A stretch of 64,000 bases of DNA from Micavibrio_A sp041655955 (GCA_041655955.1 JBBAEN010000002.1:825961-889960); one strand, 5' to 3'; positions 35,770 to 45,210 are shown, numbered from the stretch's first letter. A program made the numbers and translations. The notes: generated by a model from the letters alone, not told the origin.

Positions 35770-36147
35770 TATAAATCGCGCCGGGGCCATGTTTACTTAA
35801 GTAATAATGCATGGATTGGCGCAGGATGCATTTGGTTCTTCATGTGGAAGTACCCGTTCTTGATTCTATTTTATAATCAATATCAAGTATTTTCAGAGTA
35901 AATATTCATTGATTCAAAGTAATTGTTATTACGCTCTAATTTGTATAAAAATCTTTGTAAATTTTATACAGTCAAAAGGGTGGGTTTTATGACTATTATT
36001 GTTGCATAATGCAGTAAAAATCCATTTTTTTAACGCCTCATTAAAAAATCATGATATATTCTAAGAGTAACGGTTAGGGGCACGAAGTCCTTTCGTCCCT
36101 GAAATTAGCGATAACAAATTGGCAACCAAACGAAGGAGACTATCCAG
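35770..36147 (+). promoter_or_regulatory. AT-rich control region upstream of flp
   Basis: 378 bp with no gene. It holds the palindrome TTACTTAAGTAA (35793-35804), two GANTC sites (35862 and 35911), the inverted repeat GTATAAAA / TTTTATAC (35943-35950 and 35962-35969, 11-base loop), and a CtrA-type box at 36030-36044. This is the most AT-rich part of the window. Confidence 0.7.
36030..36044 (+). promoter_or_regulatory. CtrA-type binding site upstream of flp
   Basis: TTAA-CGCCTCA-TTAA is an exact match to the CtrA consensus TTAA-N7-TTAA. A -10-like TATATT lies about 12 bp further down, so the box would occupy the -35 region, as in CtrA-activated promoters. The flp start is 104 bp away. In Caulobacter the corresponding pilin gene pilA is CtrA-activated. 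Confidence 0.6.
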
Positions 36148-36330
36148 ATGATTATTAAATTGCTTGCTTTGAAAAATGCATATCTGAAAAACGAAAGCGG
36201 CGCGACGGCGATTGAATATGCTTTAATCGCTGCGGGGATCGGCCTTGCGATCATTGCCGGCGTCTTCACGTTCGGTACGGAGCTGGAAGGGCTCTTTAAC
36301 AACCTGTCAGGCAACCTGTCGCGCGACTAA
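36148..36330 (+). CDS. flp: Flp family type IVb pilin
   Basis: 60 aa, with ribosome site GAAGGAG. Leader of 18 residues ending in Gly18, then ATAIEYALIAAGIGLAIIAGVF (Glu23-Tyr24 is the Flp signature). The mature pilin of about 42 residues is almost only the hydrophobic helix plus a short hydrophilic tail. It is the main subunit of the Tad pilus, processed by the prepilin peptidase encoded next. A strong terminator just after it would raise pilin mRNA above that of the assembly genes. Confidence 0.96.
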   Translation: MIIKLLALKNAYLKNESGATAIEYALIAAGIGLAIIAGVFTFGTELEGLFNNLSGNLSRD

Positions 36331-36353
36331 TATTGCCATAGTAATTTCCTGTC

Positions 36354-36395
36354 AGGGCCCGCCAGTTTCTTGAACGTGCTGGCGGGCCTTGTTTT
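36354..36395 (+). terminator. Terminator/attenuator between flp and cpaA
   Basis: AGGGCCCGCCAG, a 13-base loop, CTGGCGGGCCTT then GTTTTG: a 12 bp GC-rich stem with a short T-run, 24 bp after the flp stop. It probably limits read-through into the assembly genes, which have no other clear promoter. Confidence 0.85.
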
Positions 36396-36402
36396 GAAAA
36401 AA

Positions 36403-37005
36403 ATGGCACTCTTCAGGCTTTTTGGGGTATTAGATCGGATGATCCTTTTTTTGGTGGTCTTTTGCATGATCGTCGCGCTGGGCTTTTCCCTCGCCAGCGC
36501 GTGGTCTGATTTCAGGACGATGACCATTCCCAATATTTATATTATCGGCATTGGTGTGAGCTTTCTTCCGGCCTTCCTTCTGGATCTGTTCGCCGTTCCC
36601 GGCGGGCCGGTGCTGTTTTCCTCGTGGCTCTCGCATCTTGTGGCGGCGGGACTGGTGTTTTTGGTGACGATACTTTTTTTCGCCGCGCGTATTATCGGGG
36701 CGGGGGATTCTAAAATGTGCGCGGCTCTTGCGCTCTGGGCCGGACTGGGCGGGCTTGCGCCGTTCCTCTTCTATATGGCCCTCACGGGCGCCGTGCTGGC
36801 GCTAGCGACAAAGCTTATGGCAAAAAAGCAATTATTCCGGCAAGCGCCGGAAGGAAGCTGGATTGCGAAGGCGCAAGCGGGCGGGGCGGGCGTGCCTTAC
36901 GGCATCGCGCTCTTTATTGGCGCGATCGTTGCATTTTACCAGCTGGGTTATTTCGCGCCGGAAAAACTTGCCCTTCTTGCCGGTTATACGGAAATTTCAG
37001 GGTGA
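36403..37005 (+). CDS. cpaA: Prepilin peptidase (CpaA/TadV)
   Basis: 200 aa from ATG 36403; the frame opens at 36370, but that lies inside the terminator hairpin. ATG 36439 is a shorter alternative. A24-family aspartic peptidase with several membrane segments. The two catalytic Asp are in SAWSDFRTMTIPN and in AARIIGAGDSKM (the GxGD motif). It cuts the Flp and TadE-like leaders on the cytoplasmic side of the inner membrane. Confidence 0.9.
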   Translation: MALFRLFGVLDRMILFLVVFCMIVALGFSLASAWSDFRTMTIPNIYIIGIGVSFLPAFLLDLFAVPGGPVLFSSWLSHLVAAGLVFLVTILFFAARIIGAGDSKMCAALALWAGLGGLAPFLFYMALTGAVLALATKLMAKKQLFRQAPEGSWIAKAQAGGAGVPYGIALFIGAIVAFYQLGYFAPEKLALLAGYTEISG

Positions 37006-37161
37006 GGGCGCATGGAATGCGGCCTGACGGGCTTTAGCTTTTCTTTACCAATAGGGACTAAGTTGAAAGGGTTCTTTGTCTTTTATGTCCTTCTTTCACT
37101 TGTCTTCCACCATTCTTTTCGGGGCGTCCCCCGCGCCCTTTGAACAACGGAGTCAGATACG

Positions 37162-38115
37162 ATGAATAAGAATGTTGTGATAGTGCTGGCCGGCGGATTC
37201 CTGGTTGCCATTCTGGTGGCCGTGCTGGTGCAGGCGTCCCTTGGCGGGAAAAAACAGGTGGAAGGCGCGGAGCCGAGGACGCAGGTTCTGGTCGCATCGA
37301 AGAATTTACCGCTGGGCAAGCAGCTGGCGCCCGGTGATCTGAAATGGCAGACATGGCCGGGCAATGGCTTTAGCGGTGCGATTATCCGCAAAAACGACCA
37401 AAAGCCCGAAGAGGCTTTGACGGGCCGGCTGATTGAGCGCGTCAATGAAGGCCAGCCGCTTTTGACGGGTTATATCGCCCGCGAGGGGCGCGGCAATGTG
37501 GTGGCGGCGACGCTTGAAAAAGGAATGCGGGCAATCGCCATTCCGGTTAAGGCTTTTACGATGGCGGGCGGTTTCGTTACGCCCGGCGATTATGTCGATG
37601 TCATCCTGACTTACAGGGTGAGCGTCAACAGGAACGAACAAACGCCGGAAGTCGCGGCCTATATGCGCCGCCATGTATCCGAAACGATTTTAAAGAATAT
37701 CCGTGTGCTTGCGGTGGATCAGGAAGCATCGACCGATAAGGATTCCGCCAAGATTGCCAAGACGGTAACGCTCGCCGTACGCGCCGACGAAGCCGAGAGG
37801 CTCGCACTGGCGGCGGAGATGGGGGATTTGACTCTTGCTCTGCGCGGGCTTGGCGACACGGATGACGTGCATGAAGAGGCCGTGACGACCGATGTCGGCA
37901 TCAGCCGCGCGATGCAGACTATCGTACGCATGCAGGGCGGCGGCAGGGGCGCTGGAACGGCAAAGATTTACAACGGGGCCTCGGTTTCCGAAACGCGCGT
38001 TTATGAACCGGGCGACGTTGAGGTTGTTGATGATGGGTACGAAGATTTAGGAAATCTGGAAGGTGTCGATGAAATTATCGACGCCGTACAGAGCCTGCAA
38101 GAAGAGATTGAATGA
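37162..38115 (+). CDS. cpaB: Flp pilus assembly protein CpaB (RcpC)
   Basis: 317 aa. One N-terminal membrane segment (about 5-25), then a SAF domain (VLVASKNLPLGKQLAPGDLKW) and the CpaB/RcpC domain with VTPGDYVDVILTYRV. The C-terminal tail is acidic. It is a periplasmic part of the Tad machine that works with the secretin. 156 bp without features separate it from cpaA. Confidence 0.93.
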   Translation: MNKNVVIVLAGGFLVAILVAVLVQASLGGKKQVEGAEPRTQVLVASKNLPLGKQLAPGDLKWQTWPGNGFSGAIIRKNDQKPEEALTGRLIERVNEGQPLLTGYIAREGRGNVVAATLEKGMRAIAIPVKAFTMAGGFVTPGDYVDVILTYRVSVNRNEQTPEVAAYMRRHVSETILKNIRVLAVDQEASTDKDSAKIAKTVTLAVRADEAERLALAAEMGDLTLALRGLGDTDDVHEEAVTTDVGISRAMQTIVRMQGGGRGAGTAKIYNGASVSETRVYEPGDVEVVDDGYEDLGNLEGVDEIIDAVQSLQEEIE

Positions 38116-38125
38116 GGGCATGAAT

Positions 38126-39784
38126 ATGAACAAGACAATAAAATCCATATTCCTTGCGCTTGCGGCAATGGGCTTCATGCTTGCCATGCCGCTTGGCATC
38201 GCAATGGCGGACAAGGCGTCTTTTGCCAAACGCGTGCAGGACGACCCCGTTCTGGACATCATGCTCGGTAAGGCGGAGATGGTGACGTTGCAGGGCAATG
38301 CCTCCGATGTGCTTGTCGCCAATCCGGGGATTGTCGATGTGATGGCGGTCAAGGCGAACCAGCTTTATATGGTCGGGAACGCCCTTGGCGACACGAACGT
38401 CATGGTTTTGGACGAGGACGGGAATGTCATCCGCCGCATCAACGTCCATGTCCGCATGGATACCAAAAAAGTTGAAGAGCTGGTTGCGCGTCTTTATCCG
38501 AATGAAAATGTTCAGGTGCAGGCACTGACCGATCAGGTCGTTCTCACGGGCCATGTTTCAACGCCTGCGGTCGCCAACAGCATCACAAATCTTGTCGGGC
38601 GTTTTGTGTCCGAAGCGAAAGGCTCGAACACATTCAACATAGATGAAACCGTCACGAATATGCTGACCGTCGCCGGAGAGCAGCAGGTGATGCTGAAGGT
38701 CAAGATTATCGAGGCATCACGGAGCGCCTTGAAAGATCTGGGGCTTGAAACGCGCTTTGACGGCGAGATCGGCAATGTCGGGACGGCGCTGGGCGCTGCT
38801 GTCGGCCTCGGCCTTGCAAGCCCTGTCCAGCTTGGCGTTTTGGCGCTTAATTACACATCCGGCAGTTTCGGGCCGATGAACTTTATCGCCCGCGCCCTGG
38901 AAGAAGAGGGGATTGTGAATACGCTTGCCGAACCGAACCTGACGGCCATTTCCGGCGAACAGGCGGGCTTTCTTGCCGGCGGCGAAATCCCGATCCCGAC
39001 CGAGCTGGATAGGAACGGCAACCTTGTCTATGAATTCCGCCCGTTCGGCGTATCCTTGAACTTCCGCCCGAAAGTCATGTCGGAAAACCGCATCAGCATG
39101 GAAATGACGACCGAAGTTTCCAATGCGACCTATGACGATAATCTCCAGCTTCAGGGGATCAGCGTCCCGACCTTTAACGTCCGCCGCGCGCAAACGACGG
39201 TAGAATTGCCGAGCGGCGGCACATTGATGATTGCGGGATTGCTGCAATCGGATTCCGTTTCCGCCCTGACGCAAATTCCGGGCGTCGGCAAGGTTCCGGT
39301 TGTCGGCGATCTGTTGAAATCCGACTCGTTCCAACGAAATGAATCAGAGCTTGTCGTGATGATTACCCCTTATCTTGTCAAACCGTTTGCGGAGAACCGC
39401 AGCGCCGCCTATGAGGAGCCTTCGGCCTCTCCGGCGGCTTCGATGGGGGCTTACCGGCATAATGCGGATGCTATTCCGCGCCTGAGCATGAATGATATCG
39501 GCATGCTGCCTGATGAGGAAATTTCTATGGACGGACAGGCCATAGAAGCGCGCCCCGCACGCAAGCCGCCCTCACGGTCAATGGCGCCGCCAAGCGGCTT
39601 GTCGCAGCAGAAAATGATGGCGGAGAATGCGAAGATTCCCGCGGCTCCTCAAGGAAATCATCCTGCGCGGGAAGACAATGCGCTCTCCACCGTTTTCAAA
39701 AACAATATCAAACGCAGCTATAATTCAAGGCAGGTTGAAACGCTCATGCAGGATATGGGCGGATTCGGTTATATGACGGATTGA
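38126..39784 (+). CDS. cpaC: Type II/IV secretion secretin CpaC (RcpA)
   Basis: 552 aa from ATG 38126, which has GAGGG 7 bp upstream; ATG 38120 is too close. The signal peptide ends near AMADK. An N-terminal pilus-secretin domain (PVLDIMLGKAEMVTLQG with VMVLDEDGNVIRRI) and BON-like segment precede the secretin core, which has GGEIPIPTELD and FRPFGVSLNFRPKV, then VPVVGDLLKSDSF. A Pro/Ser/Met-rich tail of about 125 residues follows that is not part of the usual secretin. It forms the outer-membrane pilus pore. Confidence 0.93.
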   Translation: MNKTIKSIFLALAAMGFMLAMPLGIAMADKASFAKRVQDDPVLDIMLGKAEMVTLQGNASDVLVANPGIVDVMAVKANQLYMVGNALGDTNVMVLDEDGNVIRRINVHVRMDTKKVEELVARLYPNENVQVQALTDQVVLTGHVSTPAVANSITNLVGRFVSEAKGSNTFNIDETVTNMLTVAGEQQVMLKVKIIEASRSALKDLGLETRFDGEIGNVGTALGAAVGLGLASPVQLGVLALNYTSGSFGPMNFIARALEEEGIVNTLAEPNLTAISGEQAGFLAGGEIPIPTELDRNGNLVYEFRPFGVSLNFRPKVMSENRISMEMTTEVSNATYDDNLQLQGISVPTFNVRRAQTTVELPSGGTLMIAGLLQSDSVSALTQIPGVGKVPVVGDLLKSDSFQRNESELVVMITPYLVKPFAENRSAAYEEPSASPAASMGAYRHNADAIPRLSMNDIGMLPDEEISMDGQAIEARPARKPPSRSMAPPSGLSQQKMMAENAKIPAAPQGNHPAREDNALSTVFKNNIKRSYNSRQVETLMQDMGGFGYMTD

Positions 39785-39790
39785 ACGGGG

Positions 39791-40450
39791 ATGACGATGA
39801 AAAATACACTCGCAGTAATAATGGTGATGACGGCCTCGATGCTTGTATCCGCATGCGCGGGCCAAAGCACGCCTTCCATGATGAACACGAATCTTCCGCG
39901 CCTGTCCGAAGAAACCGTTCTATTACAGGCGCCGGCGCAAGCCGTGAACGATGCCTATTTGTATAAGGTCAGCGCGGATTACGATCGCTATGGGCAGGGG
40001 CAGATGCAATTGACGCTCATTTACGACCCGGCTGCGCCTTCCTATAACAAGCTGAAGGCTTTCAAGGATATGGATAATTTTAAAAAGTCTTTGAAAAAAT
40101 ATAATGTCCATGACGTAAAAGGCGAGGTCATCGCCATGAAGGATACGGATCCCGTCTTGATGGTTTCCTATGACGCTGTTATGGCGCATGCGCCCGCCGG
40201 ATGCCGCAATATGCCGGGTTTTGATGACGGGATGAGCACGCGCCATATCGGTGAATATCGTTTTGGCTGTACGACCGACACGATGCTTGCGCGCCAGATT
40301 TACAGGCCGTCCGATCTTCGCGGCAATACGTCGCAAGAAGCAGGGGACGGGCGCCGCGCTACGGCAACGGCGGAATATTACCGCGCGATTACCCAAAGCG
40401 AGGCGGAGTCGGATTTGCGCGTTTATACGCGGGATAATATCCAGCAATAA
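39791..40450 (+). CDS. cpaD: CpaD-like pilus assembly lipoprotein
   Basis: 219 aa, starting 6 bp after cpaC. The lipobox is LVSAC (about 22). The C-terminal part has the CpaD-type pattern HAPAGCRNMPGFDD and YRFGCTTDTMLARQI, with two Cys that probably pair. CpaD is needed for secretin function in Tad pili. An alternative start is two codons downstream. Confidence 0.85.
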   Translation: MTMKNTLAVIMVMTASMLVSACAGQSTPSMMNTNLPRLSEETVLLQAPAQAVNDAYLYKVSADYDRYGQGQMQLTLIYDPAAPSYNKLKAFKDMDNFKKSLKKYNVHDVKGEVIAMKDTDPVLMVSYDAVMAHAPAGCRNMPGFDDGMSTRHIGEYRFGCTTDTMLARQIYRPSDLRGNTSQEAGDGRRATATAEYYRAITQSEAESDLRVYTRDNIQQ

Positions 40451-40474
40451 CATTATCAAGGGAACGAGTTATCC

Positions 40475-41704
40475 GTGACGCATGAAACTTCCATACTTTT
40501 GCCATCCGCGACCGTCGATTTTTTTGTCAAGGATGCGCAGACGGTAGAATCCGCAAAAGCCCTTTCATCCGATTGGCGCTTTGCGCGTGTTGCCGTCAAT
40601 ATCCATGGCGGCGGCGTCGAAGGCGCTATCGAATATTTTGCAAAAGGCCAAGCATCCGACATTATCATGATTGAAACGGATGTAACGGATGAATCATTCA
40701 CGGACAGGCTTGGCGTTCTCTCATCCCATTGCCATGAAAATACCAGTGCCATCGTAATAGGGCCGGTCAACGACGTTAATCTCTATCGCAGCCTGACCTC
40801 CATGGGCGTCAGCGATTATCTTGTCCGGCCTGTCCCCAGCGATACGCTTGCCGAAGTGATAGCGCAAACGCTCATACAAAAACTCGGCGCGGCGGGGGCG
40901 CGGCTGGTTGCCGTCATGGGGGCGAAGGGCGGCATCGGCGTCTCTTCCGTGGCGCAGCTTTTGGGGGCTGCCTCTTCCGGCTTGCTTGGGCAGAAAACGC
41001 TTTTATTCGATGCGGCGGGCGCATGGTCGTCGCTTGGTGTCGGGCTTGGGTTCGAGCCGGTTGCGGGAACAGCCGAAGCGCTCCGCGCGGCGGGCGCGAA
41101 GGACATGGATTCCCTGCGGCGGGTTCTATATCAGGCGGATGAGAAGTTTTTTGTTCTCGCCACGGGGGCGGAACCCATGCTGGATTCCGGCACGCAAGGT
41201 GCGGAATTTGAATCTTTTATCGACGTGGCTTTGTCCAGCCATCCTGTGGTGATTGCCGATCTTTCATCCGCGCCGCCGGCTTTACAAAAAACAATTCTTG
41301 GCCGTGCGCACGGGATAATCCTTCTCTCGGCGCCGACGCTCCCGTCCCTGCGCAATGCCAGATCGCTGATTAACGAGATAAGGAAAATTTTCGGCGGGCA
41401 GGATAAAAATATCGATCTCGTCATTAACATGGCGGGCATGGGGGGCGGGAAAGACATCCCCGCCGGCGATATTAAAAACGCGCTGGATATGGAGCCTTTC
41501 ACGACTATTCCATTCGACCCTAAATTATTCATGGGGGCGGAGAATGAAGGCAGGCAGCTTATCAAGGACAAGGCGGGCGAAGAGATTGCGCGCTCCTTGC
41601 TCCCCTTGTTGAAAAAAGCGGCAGGGCTTGAAAATGCCGCCAATGACGATCGGGGTGCGGGGCTTTTGGGGAGTCTTCTGGGTAGGATCAAGAGCAGGAA
41701 ATAG
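40475..41704 (+). CDS. cpaE: Pilus assembly localisation protein CpaE (TadZ)
   Basis: 409 aa from GTG 40475. The first 130 residues form a receiver-like domain without a clear phosphorylation pocket. Then a ParA/MinD-like ATPase begins at VAVMGAKGGIGVSSVAQLLG. The deviant Walker A keeps the first Lys, but the usual GKT/GKS lysine is Val, as in atypical TadZ proteins. CpaE/TadZ places the pilus machine at the pole in Caulobacter. Confidence 0.9.
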   Translation: MTHETSILLPSATVDFFVKDAQTVESAKALSSDWRFARVAVNIHGGGVEGAIEYFAKGQASDIIMIETDVTDESFTDRLGVLSSHCHENTSAIVIGPVNDVNLYRSLTSMGVSDYLVRPVPSDTLAEVIAQTLIQKLGAAGARLVAVMGAKGGIGVSSVAQLLGAASSGLLGQKTLLFDAAGAWSSLGVGLGFEPVAGTAEALRAAGAKDMDSLRRVLYQADEKFFVLATGAEPMLDSGTQGAEFESFIDVALSSHPVVIADLSSAPPALQKTILGRAHGIILLSAPTLPSLRNARSLINEIRKIFGGQDKNIDLVINMAGMGGGKDIPAGDIKNALDMEPFTTIPFDPKLFMGAENEGRQLIKDKAGEEIARSLLPLLKKAAGLENAANDDRGAGLLGSLLGRIKSRK

Positions 41705-41721
41705 GGACTGGATCGAAAAGG

Positions 41722-43269
41722 ATGTTTGGTAAAAAACAATCAGGACTGACCGGTAATATGCAGACCGCGCCACCGCAGCCGCAGGTTTCTGCACCTTCCT
41801 TATCCATGGAAGGAGAGGGAGCGGAAGATGTGAAACGCGTGCCGGACGATGGTGAAAACCCTCTTTCCCGCCTTGGTGATCAAGAGGATTTTGCGGGAGC
41901 GTCTGCTGCAAAGAAAACTGTAAAATCAATGCATGAAGATTCCCTGGATCTGCATATGGATGATGGCGAACATGAAGCCGCGTCGCATAATCTTGATACG
42001 ATACGCCTGCAACGCGCCCGCAACCGCATTTGGGCGGATTTGCGCGACGGGATAGATCTGAAAGCGCTTGCCCGCATGAAGGCGGAAGAGGCGCGTGTCG
42101 AAGTCAATTCCGCCGTTGAAGAAATAGCGCGTTTCCGCAATCTGGACGTCACGCCGGCGGAGCTTGCCGCCATTGCCCGAGAATGTGCGAATGATATGCT
42201 TGGCTTCGGCCCTCTGGAAGAGCTTTTAGAGCGCGACGATATTGCCGACATCATGATTAACGGGCCGGACACGACCTATATCGAGGTTGATGGAAAAATA
42301 GAGCGCTCCCGCATCCATTTCCGCGACAACCAGCACCTGACGACGATTGCCCAGCGCATCGTGGGGGCGATTGGCCGCCGCGTCGATGAATCCTCGCCTA
42401 TATGCGATGCGCGCCTGCCCGACGGTTCCCGCGTCAACGTCATCATCCCGCCGCTCGCCGTGGACGGCGCGTGCATGACCATCCGTAAATTTAAAAAGGA
42501 CAAGCTGACGCTTGAAAAGCTGCTGGAATTCGGCGCGATGACGCCCTCCGCCGCGAAGCTCATCATGGCGATTGGCCGCTGCCGCGTGAACTGCCTTATC
42601 TCCGGCGGCACAGGGTCTGGAAAAACAACCATGCTGAACTGCCTGACCCGCTATATCGAGGCGGGCGAGAGGATCATTACATGCGAGGATGCGTGCGAGC
42701 TTCAGCTTCAACAGCCGCACGTCGTCCGGCTTGAAACGCGCCCCGCGAACCTTGAAGGGGTCGGTGAAATTACGATGCGCGATCTGGTGCGCAACTGCCT
42801 GCGTATGCGGCCTGAACGGATTATCGTGGGGGAAGTCCGGGGCGCGGAAGCGTTCGATTTGCTTCAGGCCATGAATACGGGCCATGACGGTTCCATGGGG
42901 ACGGTTCACGCGAACAATCCGCGCGAAGCCATATCCCGTATGGAAAACATGATCGCGATGGGGGGCTTGAACCTGCCTTCCAGCGCTGTGCGCGAGCAGA
43001 TTGCATCCGCCGTCAACGTGATTATACAAGTACAGCGCCTGCGCGACGGTTCGCGTAAAGTAACCCATATTTCAGAAATAACCGGCATGGAAGGCGACGT
43101 CGTCACCATGCAGGATCTTTTCAAACTTGAATTTCTGGGCGAAGATGCGGACGGAAAATTGATCACACAACTTAAATCATCCGGCATGCGGCCGAAATTC
43201 TGGGACAAGGCGCGGCAATATAACGTCGAAAAACTGGTTCTGGACGCGATGGAAGAAGCCTATGGATAA
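41722..43269 (+). CDS. cpaF: Pilus assembly ATPase CpaF (TadA)
   Basis: 515 aa. A variable, Pro/Glu-rich N-terminus of about 90 residues precedes the secretion ATPase. Walker A is LISGGTGSGKTTMLN, Walker B region PERIIVGEVRGAEAFDLLQAM, and the His box is NTGHDGSMGTVHANNP. It powers Flp polymerisation and, in some species, retraction. It overlaps tadB by 8 bp. Confidence 0.96.
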   Translation: MFGKKQSGLTGNMQTAPPQPQVSAPSLSMEGEGAEDVKRVPDDGENPLSRLGDQEDFAGASAAKKTVKSMHEDSLDLHMDDGEHEAASHNLDTIRLQRARNRIWADLRDGIDLKALARMKAEEARVEVNSAVEEIARFRNLDVTPAELAAIARECANDMLGFGPLEELLERDDIADIMINGPDTTYIEVDGKIERSRIHFRDNQHLTTIAQRIVGAIGRRVDESSPICDARLPDGSRVNVIIPPLAVDGACMTIRKFKKDKLTLEKLLEFGAMTPSAAKLIMAIGRCRVNCLISGGTGSGKTTMLNCLTRYIEAGERIITCEDACELQLQQPHVVRLETRPANLEGVGEITMRDLVRNCLRMRPERIIVGEVRGAEAFDLLQAMNTGHDGSMGTVHANNPREAISRMENMIAMGGLNLPSSAVREQIASAVNVIIQVQRLRDGSRKVTHISEITGMEGDVVTMQDLFKLEFLGEDADGKLITQLKSSGMRPKFWDKARQYNVEKLVLDAMEEAYG

Positions 43270-44251
43270 TGTTGTTATTGTCACCGTCCTGTCGCTTTTG
43301 ATTGTGCTGGTCGTGACCGGCATGATTGCTTTTATGGTGGCGGGTTCACGCAATGCCCGGCGGCAGCGGCGCATGGCCGTTATTCGCGGCGGCGCGGTGG
43401 ACGAGGCGGCCAGAAAATCCGGGAGCAGCCTTGACGCGCGGCGCGAGGCGTTGGCCCGGAAACTGAAACAAAAAGCGGAACCGGAAGAAGGCGATAACGA
43501 AAAAAAGAAAAAGCCCCTGCCTGTTTTATTGATGCAGGCGGGACTTTCTATTTCGCCGAAACAATATTTCCTTTATTCCTTTCTACTCGCGCTCGTGACG
43601 GCCTTCCTTGTTCTCCTTTGGGGGAAGGGGCCGTTTGTTATTTTAATGGCGGTGATTATTTCTTTTTTCGGCATACCGCGTTTCGTTTTAAAAAAAATGA
43701 TTCAAAACCGGCAAAAGAAATTCCTTGGCGATTTTGCGGACTGTCTTGAAGCCATGACGCGCCTTTTGCGTGCCGGGATGCCGGTGAGCGAGGCGATAAA
43801 GATGGTCGCGCGTGAATATACAGGCCCCGTGGGGGAAGAGATGGGCCGTATTTTCGATCGGCAGAAAATAGGTGTATCGCTCCCCGAAGCCGTCGGTGAA
43901 GCGGCGCGGAGGGTGCCGATACCGGAAATGCAGATGTTCGCGACGGCCGTGACTATTCAGGCGCAGACAGGCTCCAGCCTTTCCGATATTCTCGAAGGGC
44001 TTGCAAAAGTCATCCGCTCCCGCGCCCGTTTGAAGAGGAAGGTTCAGGCGCTCTCGTCCGAGGCGAAATCATCCGCGCTTATTATCGGCGCCTTGCCGGT
44101 CTTCGTCGCATTGGGGATGTATTTTATCAACCCGGAATATATAGGGGTCTTATTCTATGAACCTGTCGGCAAGCTGTGGCTTTGTTTTGCCGCGTTCTGG
44201 ATGGGGTGCGGGGTATTTTGCATGAAGCAGATGATCAATTTCAAGGTATAA
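43262..44251 (+). CDS. tadB: Tad pilus inner-membrane platform protein TadB
   Basis: 329 aa. N-terminal membrane segment (about 3-25), a basic linker (QKAEPEEGDNEKKKK), two segments near 105-140, a T2SF cytoplasmic domain (RAGMPVSEAIKMVARE; QTGSSLSDILEGLAKVIR) and C-terminal segments. It forms the inner-membrane platform with TadC. Confidence 0.92.
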   Translation: MDNVVIVTVLSLLIVLVVTGMIAFMVAGSRNARRQRRMAVIRGGAVDEAARKSGSSLDARREALARKLKQKAEPEEGDNEKKKKPLPVLLMQAGLSISPKQYFLYSFLLALVTAFLVLLWGKGPFVILMAVIISFFGIPRFVLKKMIQNRQKKFLGDFADCLEAMTRLLRAGMPVSEAIKMVAREYTGPVGEEMGRIFDRQKIGVSLPEAVGEAARRVPIPEMQMFATAVTIQAQTGSSLSDILEGLAKVIRSRARLKRKVQALSSEAKSSALIIGALPVFVALGMYFINPEYIGVLFYEPVGKLWLCFAAFWMGCGVFCMKQMINFKV

Positions 44252-44265
44252 AGGCTTTTATAGGA

Positions 44266-45210
44266 ATGCTTGATATAACAACCGATATGCTGATTGTCAC
44301 GGGGAGCGCGCTTGCGGCTGCCTTGTCTTTTGCCGCCTTTGCTTTTCCTTTCCTCCAGCGCGGGGAAAAGAAAGAGCGTTACAAGAACATCATCGAAAAG
44401 AAACGCAAGGCCTTGTTTGAACAAACGAGGGACGAGCTTGAAAAGCGCGGCAATAAAACCGTGTCGGCGAAAGATTCCATCGCGACCTTCTTCAAGATGC
44501 AAAGCCTTGCCGGCGATTACGGGGAGAAGGTGCGAATTCTCCTCTTACAGGCTGGAAACCGCGACCCCAACGCGCCGCTGAAATATATTATCGGGCAAAT
44601 TATCCTGCCTGTCCTGCTCGTACTTTTTTCGATGCTTCTTCTTTCCAAAGGTGAAAAGGAGATGTCTGCGCTTGCGACGATGCTTATCCTTTTCGGCGCG
44701 GCTTTGTTTGGGTTTTACCTGCCGCGCATTCTCGTCAAGAATACGGCTATGAAAAGGATGGAAGAGCTTAGCCTCTCTTTCCCCGATGCGCTCGACATGA
44801 TGCTTATTTGCGTGCAGGGCGGCATTGGGCTTGAACAGACGGTTGACAGGGTCGCGATGGAGGTTGCGGAATATTCTCCGACCCTTGCGGAAGAGCTTGG
44901 TATTCTCAGCGCTGAAATGGCCATGCTCAACGACCGCTATATGGCATTGTCCGATTTCGGGAAGAGGGTGGGCGGTCATGGAAAATCTTTTGCAACGGCG
45001 CTTATTCAGGCAGAGCAATATGGTACATCCGTATCGCAGGCTTTACGTGTGATGGCTGACGAGCTTCGGGATATCCGCATGGCGAATGCCGAGCAAAAAG
45101 CCGCGGCCCTTCCGCCGAAGCTGACTGTCCCGATGATCCTGTTTTTCCTGCCCGCGCTTTTTGTGGTTATTCTCGGCCCCGCGGGAATCCAGATTGCGCA
45201 GACATTCTAA
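44266..45210 (+). CDS. tadC: Tad pilus inner-membrane platform protein TadC
   Basis: 314 aa from ATG 44266; upstream in-frame codons lie inside tadB. Membrane segments at about 5-25, 105-125 and 130-150 and at the C-terminus surround a T2SF domain (SFPDALDMMLICVQGGIGLEQTVDRVA; SVSQALRVMADELRDIRM). It is the last gene of the plus-strand Tad operon and is followed by a terminator. Confidence 0.92.
   Translation: MLDITTDMLIVTGSALAAALSFAAFAFPFLQRGEKKERYKNIIEKKRKALFEQTRDELEKRGNKTVSAKDSIATFFKMQSLAGDYGEKVRILLLQAGNRDPNAPLKYIIGQIILPVLLVLFSMLLLSKGEKEMSALATMLILFGAALFGFYLPRILVKNTAMKRMEELSLSFPDALDMMLICVQGGIGLEQTVDRVAMEVAEYSPTLAEELGILSAEMAMLNDRYMALSDFGKRVGGHGKSFATALIQAEQYGTSVSQALRVMADELRDIRMANAEQKAAALPPKLTVPMILFFLPALFVVILGPAGIQIAQTF

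Noticed and set aside
42226..43068. 280-codon minus-strand frame
   Set aside because: Antisense to cpaF, no domain pattern.
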